Origin: Seonamhaeicola sp.
Lineage (GTDB): Bacteria; Bacteroidota; Bacteroidia; Flavobacteriales; Flavobacteriaceae
Direction of reading: 5' to 3'
Assembly (NCBI RefSeq): GCF_028281565.1
Contig: NZ_JANQJQ010000018.1
Span: 1 to 64,000 of the forward strand
DNA length: 64,000 nt
Shown here: positions 10,301-19,185 of the stretch, piece by piece
How the letters are laid out: each line of letters opens with the position of its first letter
Position numbering within the stretch: the first letter of the stretch is position 1
Translations under genes and position numbers: made by a program
The notes under the pieces: model-generated
Database searches by the model: none
What the model saw: only the letters and a program-made list of their open reading frames with translations
What the model was told of the DNA's origin: nothing

Positions 10301-13129
10301 GCCACAGATAATAGCTCGGCAACAACAACATCGTCTCCAATTAATGTTGTAGTAACCAATTACCCAAATGTGAGCATTACTAGCCCTAATAATGGTACTG
10401 ATTTCCCTGCAGATTCAAATCTCACTGTAAATGCCAGTGCCAGCGATCCTGATGCAGGAGATTCTATAAGTAGAGTGGATTTCTATGTAAACGGAATTCT
10501 TCGATTTACAGATTTTGAAGCACCCTATTCATTTAATTTTGAGAATTTGGAAATAGGCAACTATGCCTTAACCGCAGTAGCTCGAGATAATAACTTTGCG
10601 ACTACAACATCTACCGTAATAAACATTACCGTAGGCGGTGGCACAACTAATCAATCTCCAATGGTTAGTATAACCAACCCAGCCAACAACGCCAATTATA
10701 CAGCAGGTTCAAACATTGTTATCGATCCCATAACGACTGATTTAGACGGCATTGTTACACAAGTAGAGTTTTTACAAGGAAGCACCGTAATAGGCACTGA
10801 TACCACATCACCCTTCTCCTTTACTTGGAACAATGTAGCTGCAGGTAATTATGCGATTACAGCTAGAGCAACAGATAACAACGCAGCAACAACAACATCG
10901 GCTGCTGTGAATATCACAGTAAATAGTAGCGGTGGTGGAAGCGGTTGTTCTGGCCTTACCTATAACGATTATTTAGGTATAGATCATACCATAGGAATAT
11001 CGGCTACTTCTAGTCCAGTTGACGAAACGGCCACTGCAATTAGAACTATAAATGGCACAGGTATCAGTGGCGGTAGTAATGGCACACATAATACGACATG
11101 GGATGCCGGATGGCTAACCACCGCTACATCTGGACAATGGATACAATACGATTTTGGTTCGGCTTATCCCCTTGGTCAAATGCATGTATGGAATGGTAAT
11201 GAAGACGGTGCCACTAATCGAGGTTTAAACAACGTGACTATCAAATATTCGGATACAAGTTCCGATCCAGCTAGTATGACGACATTAGGTGGCACCGGAA
11301 CCACATACACCTGGCCGGTTGCTCCAGGCACCGCTTCTTATGCCGGTTTTGCAGGACCAGACTTTGGTGGCGTAAGCGCTCGATATGTAAGAATAGAAGT
11401 TAATACTATCCATGGCGGAGACGCCGTAGCCTTAGCAGAGGTAAGATTTGACCTTAATTGTAACGCATCAAATCAAGCGCCAGCAGTGAATATTACTAGC
11501 CCTGCTAACAATGCTAACTTTACCGCTGGTGATAATATAACGATTAATGCCAATGCCTCTGATCCTGATGGTACGATAACGCAAGTTCAGTTCTTCCAAG
11601 GCAGCACCTCTTTAGGCACTGATACAACAGCGCCTTACACTGTTAATTGGAACAGCGTTGCTGCTGGAAGCTATACCATTACCGCTGTAGCCACAGATAA
11701 CAACTCGGCAACCACGACATCTACTGCAATTAATATTTCAGTAAACCAGCCACCTACAGCAAGTATTACGAGCCCTGCTAACAATACAACCTTTACGGCT
11801 GGCGACAATATCACTATCAATGCCAATGCATCCGATAGCGATGGTACAATTACACAAGTTCAGTTCTTCCAGGGAAGCACATCTTTAGGGACCGATACAA
11901 CAGCACCTTACGCTGTTAATTGGAATGGTGTCACTGCAGGCAGCTATACCCTTACTGCTGTAGCTACAGATAATAATTCAGCAACGACCACGTCTTCTGC
12001 TATTAATATAACTGTGAATCCTCCTAATCAGTTGCCAATGGTGAGCATTACAAGCCCAGCTAATAATGCGAGCTTTACGGCTGGTGATAATATTACAATT
12101 AATGCCAATGCTTCTGATTCTGATGGTACAATTACTCAAGTTCAGTTCTTCCAGGGAAGCGCATCATTAGGTACTGACACAACAGCACCTTACACTTTTA
12201 ATTGGAACGGTGTCACTGCTGGTAGCTACAGCATTACCGCTGTAGCCACAGATAACAACTCGGCAACAACCACATCTGCTGCTATTAACATAACCGTGAA
12301 TGCTGGCGGAGGTTCTTGTGCCGGCTTACCGTTCACTGATTATATTGGTGCCGGACATTCTACAGGGATGTCGGCTTCTGCCAGCACTGAAGATGACGGT
12401 GTTGCAACTGCTTTAAAAACCTTAAACGGAAGTGGCTTAAGCACTCCCGGTACTGGAAATCACAATGTAGAATGGGCAGATAGCTGGACTACTACGGCTA
12501 ACAGTACCAGCGGTCAATGGATTCAATATGACTTCGGTGCCGCTTATCCGCTAGGACAAATGCGCGTATGGAATGGAAACGAAGTACCTGCAAGAGGTTT
12601 AAATGACGTAACTATTAAATACTCGGCAACTAGCTCTAATCCAGCTACCATGACTACTTTAGGAACTTATGCATGGCCACAAGCTACGGGTGCAGCAAAC
12701 TATGCCGGATTTAATGGCCCTAACTTTAATGGTGTGAGCGCACGTTATGTAAGAATCGAAGTGAATTCACACCACAACGACCCAGAACATGTTGCTTTGA
12801 GTGAAGTAAGATTTGATCTTAGTTGTGGTTCTAGTACTAAGCCTAATCGCACAAAAGCAGAAGCGAATCAAGATATTCAAGATATTCAAATCACTTTATA
12901 CCCCAACCCGGTTAAATTTAATGAGGCAACTATAAGATTTAATGGCATCCAGGACCAGGTAAAGCTGAATGTATTTGATACAGCTGGCAGACAATTAATC
13001 TCGAAACATGTAAAGGTTAATGGCAACATGACCCATAAGGTTGACTTGAGTAATTTACAATCCGGAAACTATTTTATGATACTTGAACATTCTAAAGGCA
13101 CACGGTCGTTCCAATTAATTAAGGAATAA
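7343..13129 (+). CDS. Giant G8-domain beta-helix protein with Ig-like and discoidin domains, T9SS-exported (1928 aa)
   Basis: A signal peptide (about 1-34, ending TTTAQ) is followed by a G8 domain (about 40-150: GDWTDPTTW, VLINPNHTVTV) and a right-handed beta-helix region to about 880 with RGRYSIHFHRS (about 343) and VVNNDPGWGFVNHSS. This is the layout of the CEMIP/TMEM2 hyaluronan-binding or -degrading family. Three Ig-like repeats (about 917-1195), a discoidin-like F5/8C domain (about 1201-1374), three more Ig-like repeats (about 1376-1653), a second discoidin-like domain (about 1657-1828) and a T9SS type A sorting tail (LYPNPVKF to LIKE, about 1850-1928) follow. The protein is therefore likely attached to, or released from, the cell surface, with the discoidin domains binding glycan. 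Enzymatic activity on an algal polysaccharide is an inference. It has its own promoter and terminator. Confidence 0.85.
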   Translation: MVKNYFSSFSYIPRRRDLWILMIMCCLSLTTTAQTPVQVAGTANVSSAKTGDWTDPTTWNPQGVPASNARVLINPNHTVTVNAVINTDYKSVRIANGGALIYATDRDTELRTEFLVGEKGSTFKIGETSNQVQADKTAKLTFAWLGGTTQVQDPSRFAPGAVLMGQVRMHGAPKTNWTTLAVKPSAGATQLILNTTPSGWRNNDDIVVAGTSSQSYYGDEIAKVSNVSGNTVTLTSALTKNHTPPSQIASLVDVHVSNNTRNVIISSANTSESALTGTNGYGKPRGHMMFMGTAIDVKLNNIETENTGRTEKRFLLDDWSVPADETLRLGPYPLGAGKNPRGRYSIHFHRSIQFTTTAPDYTATPPLAEVTGCVVNNDPGWGFVNHSSHVNFTQNVAYNVKGSAFCTEAGNELGSFRENIAIRTVNPDLPMDTGRPNGVTKAAGRTEALADAREQISDFAWHGDGFWLHNTAVNVENNVVSGASGHAYVYWPEGLDEPGKGKPNLRDHIDMFVPPSGATLTRNTELKTRRSSSTNWRYDVWYLLPGKFNNNVAYSMARGVHGYYIMTEFHENFNPSANNADYEGYNATPTSYRDAARLVIENTTLWSMKRVGIGFNHSTQVTLKNNKIYGYGTSTGNAPWNVTSGLPTWQQQILEVEPAVLGMDLDHYHNSKTWSIENNTIVGFDGQAQALTLPINANTTVNGGTFNNAGIDIKIREVNWMMAWQTKPDVILNTADATFNPRINPAGPWDTTPWRRIRIEGNIQFQNPNNNIVMDPQFHALNPAQDAFSIWHSDGVGTGIKQSVFFMLPDDITFNFGDFNNSKIYFNEQAADFIPVKEDRSRSPLNFGYEADDVLGPEKVGILAEFIGKTNQQIRDTYNMSFGGAILPTDGTVKNHPSLIGGQASNITANSTTPNPFVDLSSPTGNVYAVNTPLTVSASASAANGRNITQVEFFQGTQSLGIDTTAPYSATWNGSAQNGNYTLTAVATDNSSATTTSSPINVVVTNYPNVSITSPNNGTDFPADSNLTVNASASDPDAGDSISRVDFYVNGILRFTDFEAPYSFNFENLEIGNYALTAVARDNNFATTTSTVINITVGGGTTNQSPMVSITNPANNANYTAGSNIVIDPITTDLDGIVTQVEFLQGSTVIGTDTTSPFSFTWNNVAAGNYAITARATDNNAATTTSAAVNITVNSSGGGSGCSGLTYNDYLGIDHTIGISATSSPVDETATAIRTINGTGISGGSNGTHNTTWDAGWLTTATSGQWIQYDFGSAYPLGQMHVWNGNEDGATNRGLNNVTIKYSDTSSDPASMTTLGGTGTTYTWPVAPGTASYAGFAGPDFGGVSARYVRIEVNTIHGGDAVALAEVRFDLNCNASNQAPAVNITSPANNANFTAGDNITINANASDPDGTITQVQFFQGSTSLGTDTTAPYTVNWNSVAAGSYTITAVATDNNSATTTSTAINISVNQPPTASITSPANNTTFTAGDNITINANASDSDGTITQVQFFQGSTSLGTDTTAPYAVNWNGVTAGSYTLTAVATDNNSATTTSSAINITVNPPNQLPMVSITSPANNASFTAGDNITINANASDSDGTITQVQFFQGSASLGTDTTAPYTFNWNGVTAGSYSITAVATDNNSATTTSAAINITVNAGGGSCAGLPFTDYIGAGHSTGMSASASTEDDGVATALKTLNGSGLSTPGTGNHNVEWADSWTTTANSTSGQWIQYDFGAAYPLGQMRVWNGNEVPARGLNDVTIKYSATSSNPATMTTLGTYAWPQATGAANYAGFNGPNFNGVSARYVRIEVNSHHNDPEHVALSEVRFDLSCGSSTKPNRTKAEANQDIQDIQITLYPNPVKFNEATIRFNGIQDQVKLNVFDTAGRQLISKHVKVNGNMTHKVDLSNLQSGNYFMILEHSKGTRSFQLIKE

Positions 13130-13152
13130 CCAGTGTTTCGGTTAGTAGCTAT

Positions 13153-13181
13153 TAAAGGCCGCCCTTGGGCGGTCTTTTTTT
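13153..13181 (+). terminator. Intrinsic terminator after G8 gene 1
   Basis: GC-rich stem GGCCGCCC / GGGCGGTC (13157-13164 and 13167-13174) with a two-base loop and a seven-T tract. The tandem-duplication junction lies just after it. Confidence 0.9.
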
Positions 13182-13190
13182 GTTTGAGGC

Positions 13191-13235
13191 AGGACAGACT
13201 CCAAAGAAAATATCGACATAAAAATACCCAGCAAG
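13191..13235 (+). pseudogene. Duplication scar: copied 3' end of the upstream LamG gene
   Basis: From 13191 the DNA aligns with 6983 onward, the last codons of the LamG gene that ends at 7030. The remnant still reads RTDSKENIDIKIPSK in frame against RTDSKESVDIKISSK in the parent, but the stop TAA has become CAA. It has no start and is not expressed as a gene. Homology continues through the terminator and leader up to the G8 start codon. It marks the left junction of a tandem duplication of about 6.2 kb. Confidence 0.85.
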
Positions 13236-13264
13236 CAAACAACACCTTTACTACCCTAACGTTT

Positions 13265-13300
13265 AATCTTCGATTGGTATTTTCCAATCGAAGATTTTTT
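13265..13300 (+). terminator. Duplicated terminator hairpin with inverted loop
   Basis: Arms AATCTTCGATTGG and CCAATCGAAGATT are identical to the terminator at 7056, but the loop is TATTTT instead of AAAATA, so the whole hairpin is the exact reverse complement of its parent. Being orphaned from its gene, it now only insulates the second G8 promoter. Confidence 0.85.
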
Positions 13301-13442
13301 GAATTAAGTTTTTAATTAAACATTAATAAGATACAATTATTCATATTTAAAATTATAATTAACATATGTTAATTTCATTCATTTATTTACTTGATATTAT
13401 ATATATCAAATATTTATGTAATTATTATTCAAAATAAAGCTA

Positions 13443-13540
13443 CTTTATAACTATTGTTTATTAAGTTTATATTTTATACCTTGTAATCCTCAATTTTTGA
13501 GGGATTAAATTGAGAATTAAATAATTTATTAACTTAATTT
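13443..13540 (+). promoter_or_regulatory. Conserved promoter/leader of G8 gene, copy 2
   Basis: 98-nt copy of the leader at 7237, with only two differences (13457 and 13468). Both fall in the right arm of the upstream palindrome, which is therefore weaker here. The TTG (13454) - N20 - TACCTTG (13477) pair and the AATCCTCAA / TTGAGGGATT hairpin are unchanged. The start codon is at 13549. Confidence 0.6.
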
Positions 13541-13548
13541 AATCTAAA

Positions 13549-16500
13549 ATGACAAATGACTATTTTAGGTATCCTAGGCCCTCAAAACAAATAGGCCTAT
13601 GGATAACAATGCTCTTGTGCTTTGTTGTGCTTACAACATCTGCACAAAATGCCGTTCAAGTGGCTGGAACCGCCACTGCCCAGTCGGCACAAACTGGTGA
13701 TTGGACCAACCCCGCAACCTGGGTAGGAAATCAGGTGCCCGGTGCCAATGCCAGAGTTTTAATTAATGCCAATCATACGGTTACCGTAAATGGCCTTATC
13801 AACACTGATTATAAATCAGTGCGTGTTGCCGCCAATGGCACCTTAAATTATGCTGATGGTATTGACACAGAACTCCGTACCGAATATCTTGTTACCGAAG
13901 CCGGTAGTAACTTTATCATCGGTACATCCACAAACAGTATTGATGCGAACAGAACCGCAAGACTAACCTTTGCCTGGTTAGGTGGCACCACCCAAAGCCA
14001 AGATCCGAGCAGGTTTGCTCCAGGGGCTGTATTAATGGGTACCGTTAGAATGTATGGCGCGCCTAAGACGAGCTGGACATCTTTAGCAGTTAACCCAAGC
14101 GCCGGCGCTACCCAATTATCTTTGGGAGCCGTACCCTCAGGTTGGCGTTCAGGCGACCAATTAGTAGTAGCTGGTACAAATCCCAATGACTACACAAGCG
14201 ATGAAGTGGTTCAAATTAGCAGTATTTCCGGTAGCACTGTAACCTTGAACAGCGCCTTGACCAAAAGCCACCAACCACCCTCTCAAATTGCAAGTTTGGT
14301 GCAGGTTCACGTATCAAATAACACAAGAAATATTATTGTGTCATCTTCCAATCCAAGTACCACCGCCCTAAGTGGCACCAGTGGCTTTGGAAAACCCAGA
14401 GGACACATGATGTTTATGCACAACTCGGATGTTATTTTAAACTATGTAGAGACCGAAAATACCGGTAGAACCGACAAATCCATTCAACTTGATGATTGGG
14501 AAGTTCCAGATGACGAAAATGCTAGAAGTGGCCCGTATCCACCTGTAGCTGGAGGTGGCAAAAACCCACGGGGAAGATATTCTATCCATTTCCACAGGTC
14601 ATTGGATTTTAATACCAACAAAGCTACCGTTGAAGGATGTGTGGTAAATAATGACCCGGGATGGGGTTACGTAAACCACACTTCTAATGTTGATTTTATC
14701 AACAATGTATCCTACGACGTATTAGGCTCAGGATTTTGTACGGAAGCTGGGGACGAATTAGGTTCGTTTAACGGCAATATTGCTATCCGTTCTTTTAATC
14801 CGTCACTACCAATGGACGTTGGAAGACCTGCTGGCCACCCTTTTAATGCCACGAGAAACGGAGCTGTTGCAGACCAGCGTGAAGGACGCTCGGACTTTGC
14901 ATGGCAAGGCGATGGATTCTGGTTTCATAGTGCCGGTGTATCCGTAGAGAACAATGTGGTTTCAGGTAGTTCCGGACACGCGTTCGTTTACTGGTCTGAT
15001 GGTTTATTTGAACCAAACAGAGGCAGACCGACCATGCAAACCAAGATCGACCTCTATGTGCCTCCGGCCGAATTCCCAGCCTTAAATGCCGACCTTAAAA
15101 ACCACCAGGCGCAATACCCAGCGTGGATTTATGATGTTTGGTACATCTTACCAAGACCATTTAAGAATAATCAAGCATACAGTATGGCCAGAGGTGTTCA
15201 TGGCTATTACTTAATGACAGAGTTTCACGAAGCAATCGACCCTACAGAATCGGAGTTTAATGTAACCCCGACGCTTTATAGAAACACCATGAAGCTGGTT
15301 ATTGAGAATTCGACGCTTTGGAGCATGAAAAGGATAGGTGTAGGCTTTAACCATTCTGCTCAGGTTACGTTGAAAAACAATAAGGTTTACGGGTATGGCA
15401 CATCCACGGCATTGGCTCCATGGAATCAGTCTGCGTCTACGTATCCCTATGTTGAACAGGAGCCAGCTGTAATTGGAATGGATCTTGACCACTATCACAA
15501 TACCAGAAATTGGGTCCTTGAAAATAATACCGTAGTAGGATTCAATGGCGAAGCTATTGCTGTAACATTACCGGCCAATGCCGACGTAGTTGTTAATGGC
15601 GGTACTTTTGACAACAGTGGTACGGATATAAAAATCAGGGAAGTAAACTGGCGTAAAAACTGGAATACCTCGACCTATATTGTTAATGCTTCAGACACAA
15701 ACTTCGATCCATTACCAAAAGCACCCTGGGACACCACACCATGGAGAAACATTACCATTCAAGGGAATATCCAGTTCAACAATCCCAATAAGAATATTGT
15801 TTTAGACCCGCAATTCCATTTGACCAATCCGGCTCAGGATGGGTTTGCCATATTGGATGGCGATTTTAAGCAAACGGGGTATTTTATGTTACCTGATAAC
15901 ATTATTTTAAATTTCGGGCCATTTAATAACTCGAAAGTTTATTTTGAGCAGCAAAGAGGGGATTTTACGCCCGTTACAAGTTCGGCCTTTTTAGTACCAC
16001 GTGAGGTTCCTAGTGGGGAATTATTCCCAGAGAACACCACGCCGAATAAATATCTTAATAAGGATAACCAAACATTGAGAACTCAATATGGGGTTTCATT
16101 TGGTGGCGAAATAACACCTTCTGGTACGCAGACACATCCTATTTTAATTGGAGGTACGGTGACTAATTTAAGCACTGGAAATCAGTCTCCAACAGTAAGT
16201 ATTACCAGTCCTAATGATAATGATACGTTCACCGCTGGTAGCAATATCACCATTACAGCTAATGCAGCCGATGCCGATGGGACTATTACAAAAGTGGAAT
16301 TCTTCCAAGGAAGCACCAAATTAGGTGAAGCCACCAGTTCCCCCTATTCCTATACTTGGGCGAATGTTACTCAAGGAGCCTATGCACTAACAGCAGTGGC
16401 CACAGATAACAATTCTGCTACCACCACTTCAGCTACAGTGAATATTACAGTAAATGCTGCAAATCAAGCACCGACTGTAAGTATCACAAACCCGAGCGAT

Positions 16501-18789
16501 GGCGCAACATTTACTGCTGGTGGCAATATCGCAATTACTGCTGATGCCGTTGATGCTGATGGGACTATTACAAGAGTGGAATTCTTCCAAGGGAGTACCA
16601 AATTAGGTGAGGCTACCAGTTCGCCCTATTCTTATTCCTGGACGAATGTTACTCAAGGAAGTTATGCATTGACAGCTGTGGCCACAGATAATAATTCGGT
16701 TACAACCACTTCAGCTATAGTTAATATTACTGTAAACGCTGCTAATCAAACACCCACAGTAAGCATAACAAGCCCAAGTGATGGTGCTACATTTACTGCT
16801 GGCGATAATGTTGCAATTGCAGCAACTGCGTCTGACGCTGATGGCACTATTACGAAAGTGGAATTCTTCCAGGGGAGCACAAAATTAGGAGAAGCCACCA
16901 GTTCTCCCTATTCTTATACCTGGGCCAATGTGACACAAGGAAACTATGCATTGACAGCGGTGGCAACGGACAACAATTCTGCCGCAACCACTTCAGCAAT
17001 CGTAAACATTACCGTAAATGCAAGTGGCGGTAATTCATGTTCCGGTCTTACCTATAATGATTATCTGGGTGCCGGGCATGCAACCGGAGTTTCCGTTACG
17101 GCCAGCACTACAGATGATTCGGCCACAGCCATTAAAACCGTTAACGGGAATGGCTTGAGTGGAGGCAGCAATGGCACACATAATAATATTTGGAATACAG
17201 GTTGGGGTAGCACATCTCCAAACAACCAATGGATCCAATATGATTTTGGCGCCTCTTATCCCCTGGGGCAAATGCATGTTTGGAATGCTAATGAAACACC
17301 TTCAAGAGGATTAAACAATGTTACCATTAAGTATTCTGATACGAGCTCTAATCCTTCAAATATGACTACTTTAGGCACCTTTAGTTGGCCACAGGCTTCT
17401 GGAGCAAATTCGTATGCTGGTTTTGCAGGGCCGAATTTTGCAGGCGTTAGTGCGCGTTACGTTAGAATTGAAGTTAATTCGAACTTTGGTGACGAATTTG
17501 GTGTAGCACTGGCAGAGGTAAGATTTGATTTGAATTGTTCGTCATCACCAACCACATATAGCTTAACCACAAATGCGACTTCTGGCGGATCAGTTAGTGC
17601 TGGTGGCACTTACAATGCCGGACAGGTTGCAAACGTAACGGCAACCCCGGATAACAACTTCCAGTTTACTGGTTGGAGTGGCGACGCTTCCGGAACCATA
17701 AATCCATTACCTCTAACTATAGACGCAAATAAAACAGTTACTGCAAATTTTGCACCTATAACATACACCTTAACAGTTAATGCTTCGCCCACGGCAGGAG
17801 GATCGGTTTCTGGTGGAGGAACCTATAATGCAGGAACTGTAGTGAACATTACTGCAACACCTGCCGCTGGATATCAGTTTGATAATTGGAGCGGAGCTGC
17901 TTCGGGTACTAACCCTTCCACTTCGATTACTCTTAACGGCAACCAAACGGTTACTGCTAACTTCTCACAAACTAGTGGGAATTCTTGTTCCGGTCTTACC
18001 TATAATGATTACCTGGGTGCCGGGCATGCAACCGGAGTTTCCGTTACGGCCAGCACTACAGATGATTCGGCCACAGCTATTAAAACCGTTAACGGGAATG
18101 GCTTGAGTGGAGGCAGCAATGGCACACATAATAATGTTTGGAATACAGGTTGGGGTAGCACATCTCCAAACAACCAATGGATCCAATATGATTTTGGAGC
18201 AGCTTATCCCTTAGGACAAATGTATGTTTGGAATGGTAATGAAACACCTTCAAGAGGATTAAACAATGTTACCATTAAGTATTCTGATACGAGCTCTAAT
18301 CCATCGAGCATGACTACTTTAGGCACCTACAGTTGGCCTCAAGCGTCCGGTGCCAACTCCTATGCTGGCTTTACAGGCCCAGACTTTGCTGGTGTCAATG
18401 CCCGCTATGTAAGAATAGAGGTTAATTCTAACCATGGTGATGAATTTGGCGTTGCCCTTGCGGAAGTTAGATTTGACCTAAACTGCTCTTCTAGTGCCAA
18501 AAATGTTAAATCGCCAACAATTGCAGATTCGAATAGTCAAAGCATTCAAATAACCCTGTTCCCTAACCCGGTTAAATTTGATGAGGTAAATGTGAGGTTT
18601 AGTGGCATCAAGGATCAAGTATGGCTTAACATATTTGATACCGCTGGCAGACAATTAATCTCCGAACAGGTGAAAGTTGATGGCAACATGACCCATAAAG
18701 TAGACTTGAGTAATTTCCAATCTGGAAACTATTTCATGATACTTGAACATTCTAAAGGCACACGGTCCTTCCAATTAATTAAGGAATAG
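13549..18789 (+). CDS. Giant G8-domain beta-helix protein with Ig-like, discoidin and InlB-type repeats, T9SS-exported (1746 aa)
   Basis: Tandem paralogue of the preceding G8 protein. Signal peptide about 1-33, G8 domain about 40-150, beta-helix to about 860 with RGRYSIHFHRS near 343 and VVNNDPGWGYVNHTS. The C-terminal half differs: three Ig-like repeats (about 878-1157), discoidin-like domain (about 1164-1329), two InlB B-repeat-like units (about 1335-1474, with FTGWSGDASGT and FDNWSGAASGT), a second discoidin-like domain (about 1479-1647) and a T9SS tail (FPNPVKFDE to LIKE). The two discoidin copies are almost identical in DNA over their first 215 bases. The protein is probably surface-exposed and glycan-binding; polymer cleavage is an inference from the CEMIP-like core. 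The signal peptide region is only about 40% identical to copy 1, whereas the T9SS tail is highly conserved. Confidence 0.85.
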   Translation: MTNDYFRYPRPSKQIGLWITMLLCFVVLTTSAQNAVQVAGTATAQSAQTGDWTNPATWVGNQVPGANARVLINANHTVTVNGLINTDYKSVRVAANGTLNYADGIDTELRTEYLVTEAGSNFIIGTSTNSIDANRTARLTFAWLGGTTQSQDPSRFAPGAVLMGTVRMYGAPKTSWTSLAVNPSAGATQLSLGAVPSGWRSGDQLVVAGTNPNDYTSDEVVQISSISGSTVTLNSALTKSHQPPSQIASLVQVHVSNNTRNIIVSSSNPSTTALSGTSGFGKPRGHMMFMHNSDVILNYVETENTGRTDKSIQLDDWEVPDDENARSGPYPPVAGGGKNPRGRYSIHFHRSLDFNTNKATVEGCVVNNDPGWGYVNHTSNVDFINNVSYDVLGSGFCTEAGDELGSFNGNIAIRSFNPSLPMDVGRPAGHPFNATRNGAVADQREGRSDFAWQGDGFWFHSAGVSVENNVVSGSSGHAFVYWSDGLFEPNRGRPTMQTKIDLYVPPAEFPALNADLKNHQAQYPAWIYDVWYILPRPFKNNQAYSMARGVHGYYLMTEFHEAIDPTESEFNVTPTLYRNTMKLVIENSTLWSMKRIGVGFNHSAQVTLKNNKVYGYGTSTALAPWNQSASTYPYVEQEPAVIGMDLDHYHNTRNWVLENNTVVGFNGEAIAVTLPANADVVVNGGTFDNSGTDIKIREVNWRKNWNTSTYIVNASDTNFDPLPKAPWDTTPWRNITIQGNIQFNNPNKNIVLDPQFHLTNPAQDGFAILDGDFKQTGYFMLPDNIILNFGPFNNSKVYFEQQRGDFTPVTSSAFLVPREVPSGELFPENTTPNKYLNKDNQTLRTQYGVSFGGEITPSGTQTHPILIGGTVTNLSTGNQSPTVSITSPNDNDTFTAGSNITITANAADADGTITKVEFFQGSTKLGEATSSPYSYTWANVTQGAYALTAVATDNNSATTTSATVNITVNAANQAPTVSITNPSDGATFTAGGNIAITADAVDADGTITRVEFFQGSTKLGEATSSPYSYSWTNVTQGSYALTAVATDNNSVTTTSAIVNITVNAANQTPTVSITSPSDGATFTAGDNVAIAATASDADGTITKVEFFQGSTKLGEATSSPYSYTWANVTQGNYALTAVATDNNSAATTSAIVNITVNASGGNSCSGLTYNDYLGAGHATGVSVTASTTDDSATAIKTVNGNGLSGGSNGTHNNIWNTGWGSTSPNNQWIQYDFGASYPLGQMHVWNANETPSRGLNNVTIKYSDTSSNPSNMTTLGTFSWPQASGANSYAGFAGPNFAGVSARYVRIEVNSNFGDEFGVALAEVRFDLNCSSSPTTYSLTTNATSGGSVSAGGTYNAGQVANVTATPDNNFQFTGWSGDASGTINPLPLTIDANKTVTANFAPITYTLTVNASPTAGGSVSGGGTYNAGTVVNITATPAAGYQFDNWSGAASGTNPSTSITLNGNQTVTANFSQTSGNSCSGLTYNDYLGAGHATGVSVTASTTDDSATAIKTVNGNGLSGGSNGTHNNVWNTGWGSTSPNNQWIQYDFGAAYPLGQMYVWNGNETPSRGLNNVTIKYSDTSSNPSSMTTLGTYSWPQASGANSYAGFTGPDFAGVNARYVRIEVNSNHGDEFGVALAEVRFDLNCSSSAKNVKSPTIADSNSQSIQITLFPNPVKFDEVNVRFSGIKDQVWLNIFDTAGRQLISEQVKVDGNMTHKVDLSNFQSGNYFMILEHSKGTRSFQLIKE

Positions 18790-18814
18790 CCTGTGTTTCG
18801 GTTAGTAGTAATTA

Positions 18815-18841
18815 AAGGCTGCCCTAGAGCGGCCTTTTTTT
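18815..18841 (+). terminator. Intrinsic terminator after G8 gene 2
   Basis: Stem GGCTGC / GCGGCC (18817-18822, 18829-18834, one wobble pair) followed by seven T. It is a diverged copy of the terminator at 13153. Confidence 0.75.
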
Positions 18842-19111
18842 GTTTAAAGAACATTCAAAAGGAACAACGCTACATTACCTTGAACCGGACCCTAGACTTA
18901 TCAAATTCTCCTTTGGAAAAACACCAAATGACTCTGACAAAAAGGTATGGATTAAATGAAGGATTACCTTCAGAAAACTTCAAACAATACTTGTAATTGA
19001 CTTAGGTTTAATTGGAGCATCTTATGAAAGATACAAGGCTGTGAAGGGTCAACGTAAGAACAAGAAAGCAGCCAAATTATTTTCAACGCTTTTCACTACT
19101 TCCATTGGTAT
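18842..19111. other. Gene-free stretch with decayed coding fragments
   Basis: No intact gene is seen. Two short plus-strand frames look like gene remains: one ends around 18996 with YGLNEGLPSENFKQYL, the other ends around 19126 with SYERYKAVKGQRKN and a run of basic residues. Neither has a start or a recognisable family. The region may be debris between the duplicated G8 block and the convergent operon. Confidence 0.4.
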
Positions 19112-19150
19112 AAAAAAATGGCCTTAACGTTATGTTTAGGGCCATTTTAA
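19112..19150. terminator. Bidirectional terminator
   Basis: Inverted repeat AAAATGGCC (19115-19123) and GGCCATTTT (19140-19148), with an A tract on the left and T residues on the right. It sits between the plus-strand G8 gene and the minus-strand operon ending at 19186, and would stop both. Confidence 0.65.
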
Positions 19151-19185
19151 AGTTTACACCTACTGTAGTTCCAGAGCTTAATTTT

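Noticed and set aside
13848-14186. 112-codon minus-strand open frame
   Set aside because: Shadow of the second G8 gene; no start context and the sequence reflects the codon pattern of the sense gene.
16180-17020. Regularly spaced near-identical repeats that could suggest CRISPR or satellite DNA
   Set aside because: They are in-frame repeats encoding Ig-like domains of about 90 residues each.
18793-18996. 67-codon plus-strand frame after the second G8 gene
   Set aside because: It begins inside the terminator region and has no family match; treated as non-coding or decayed sequence.
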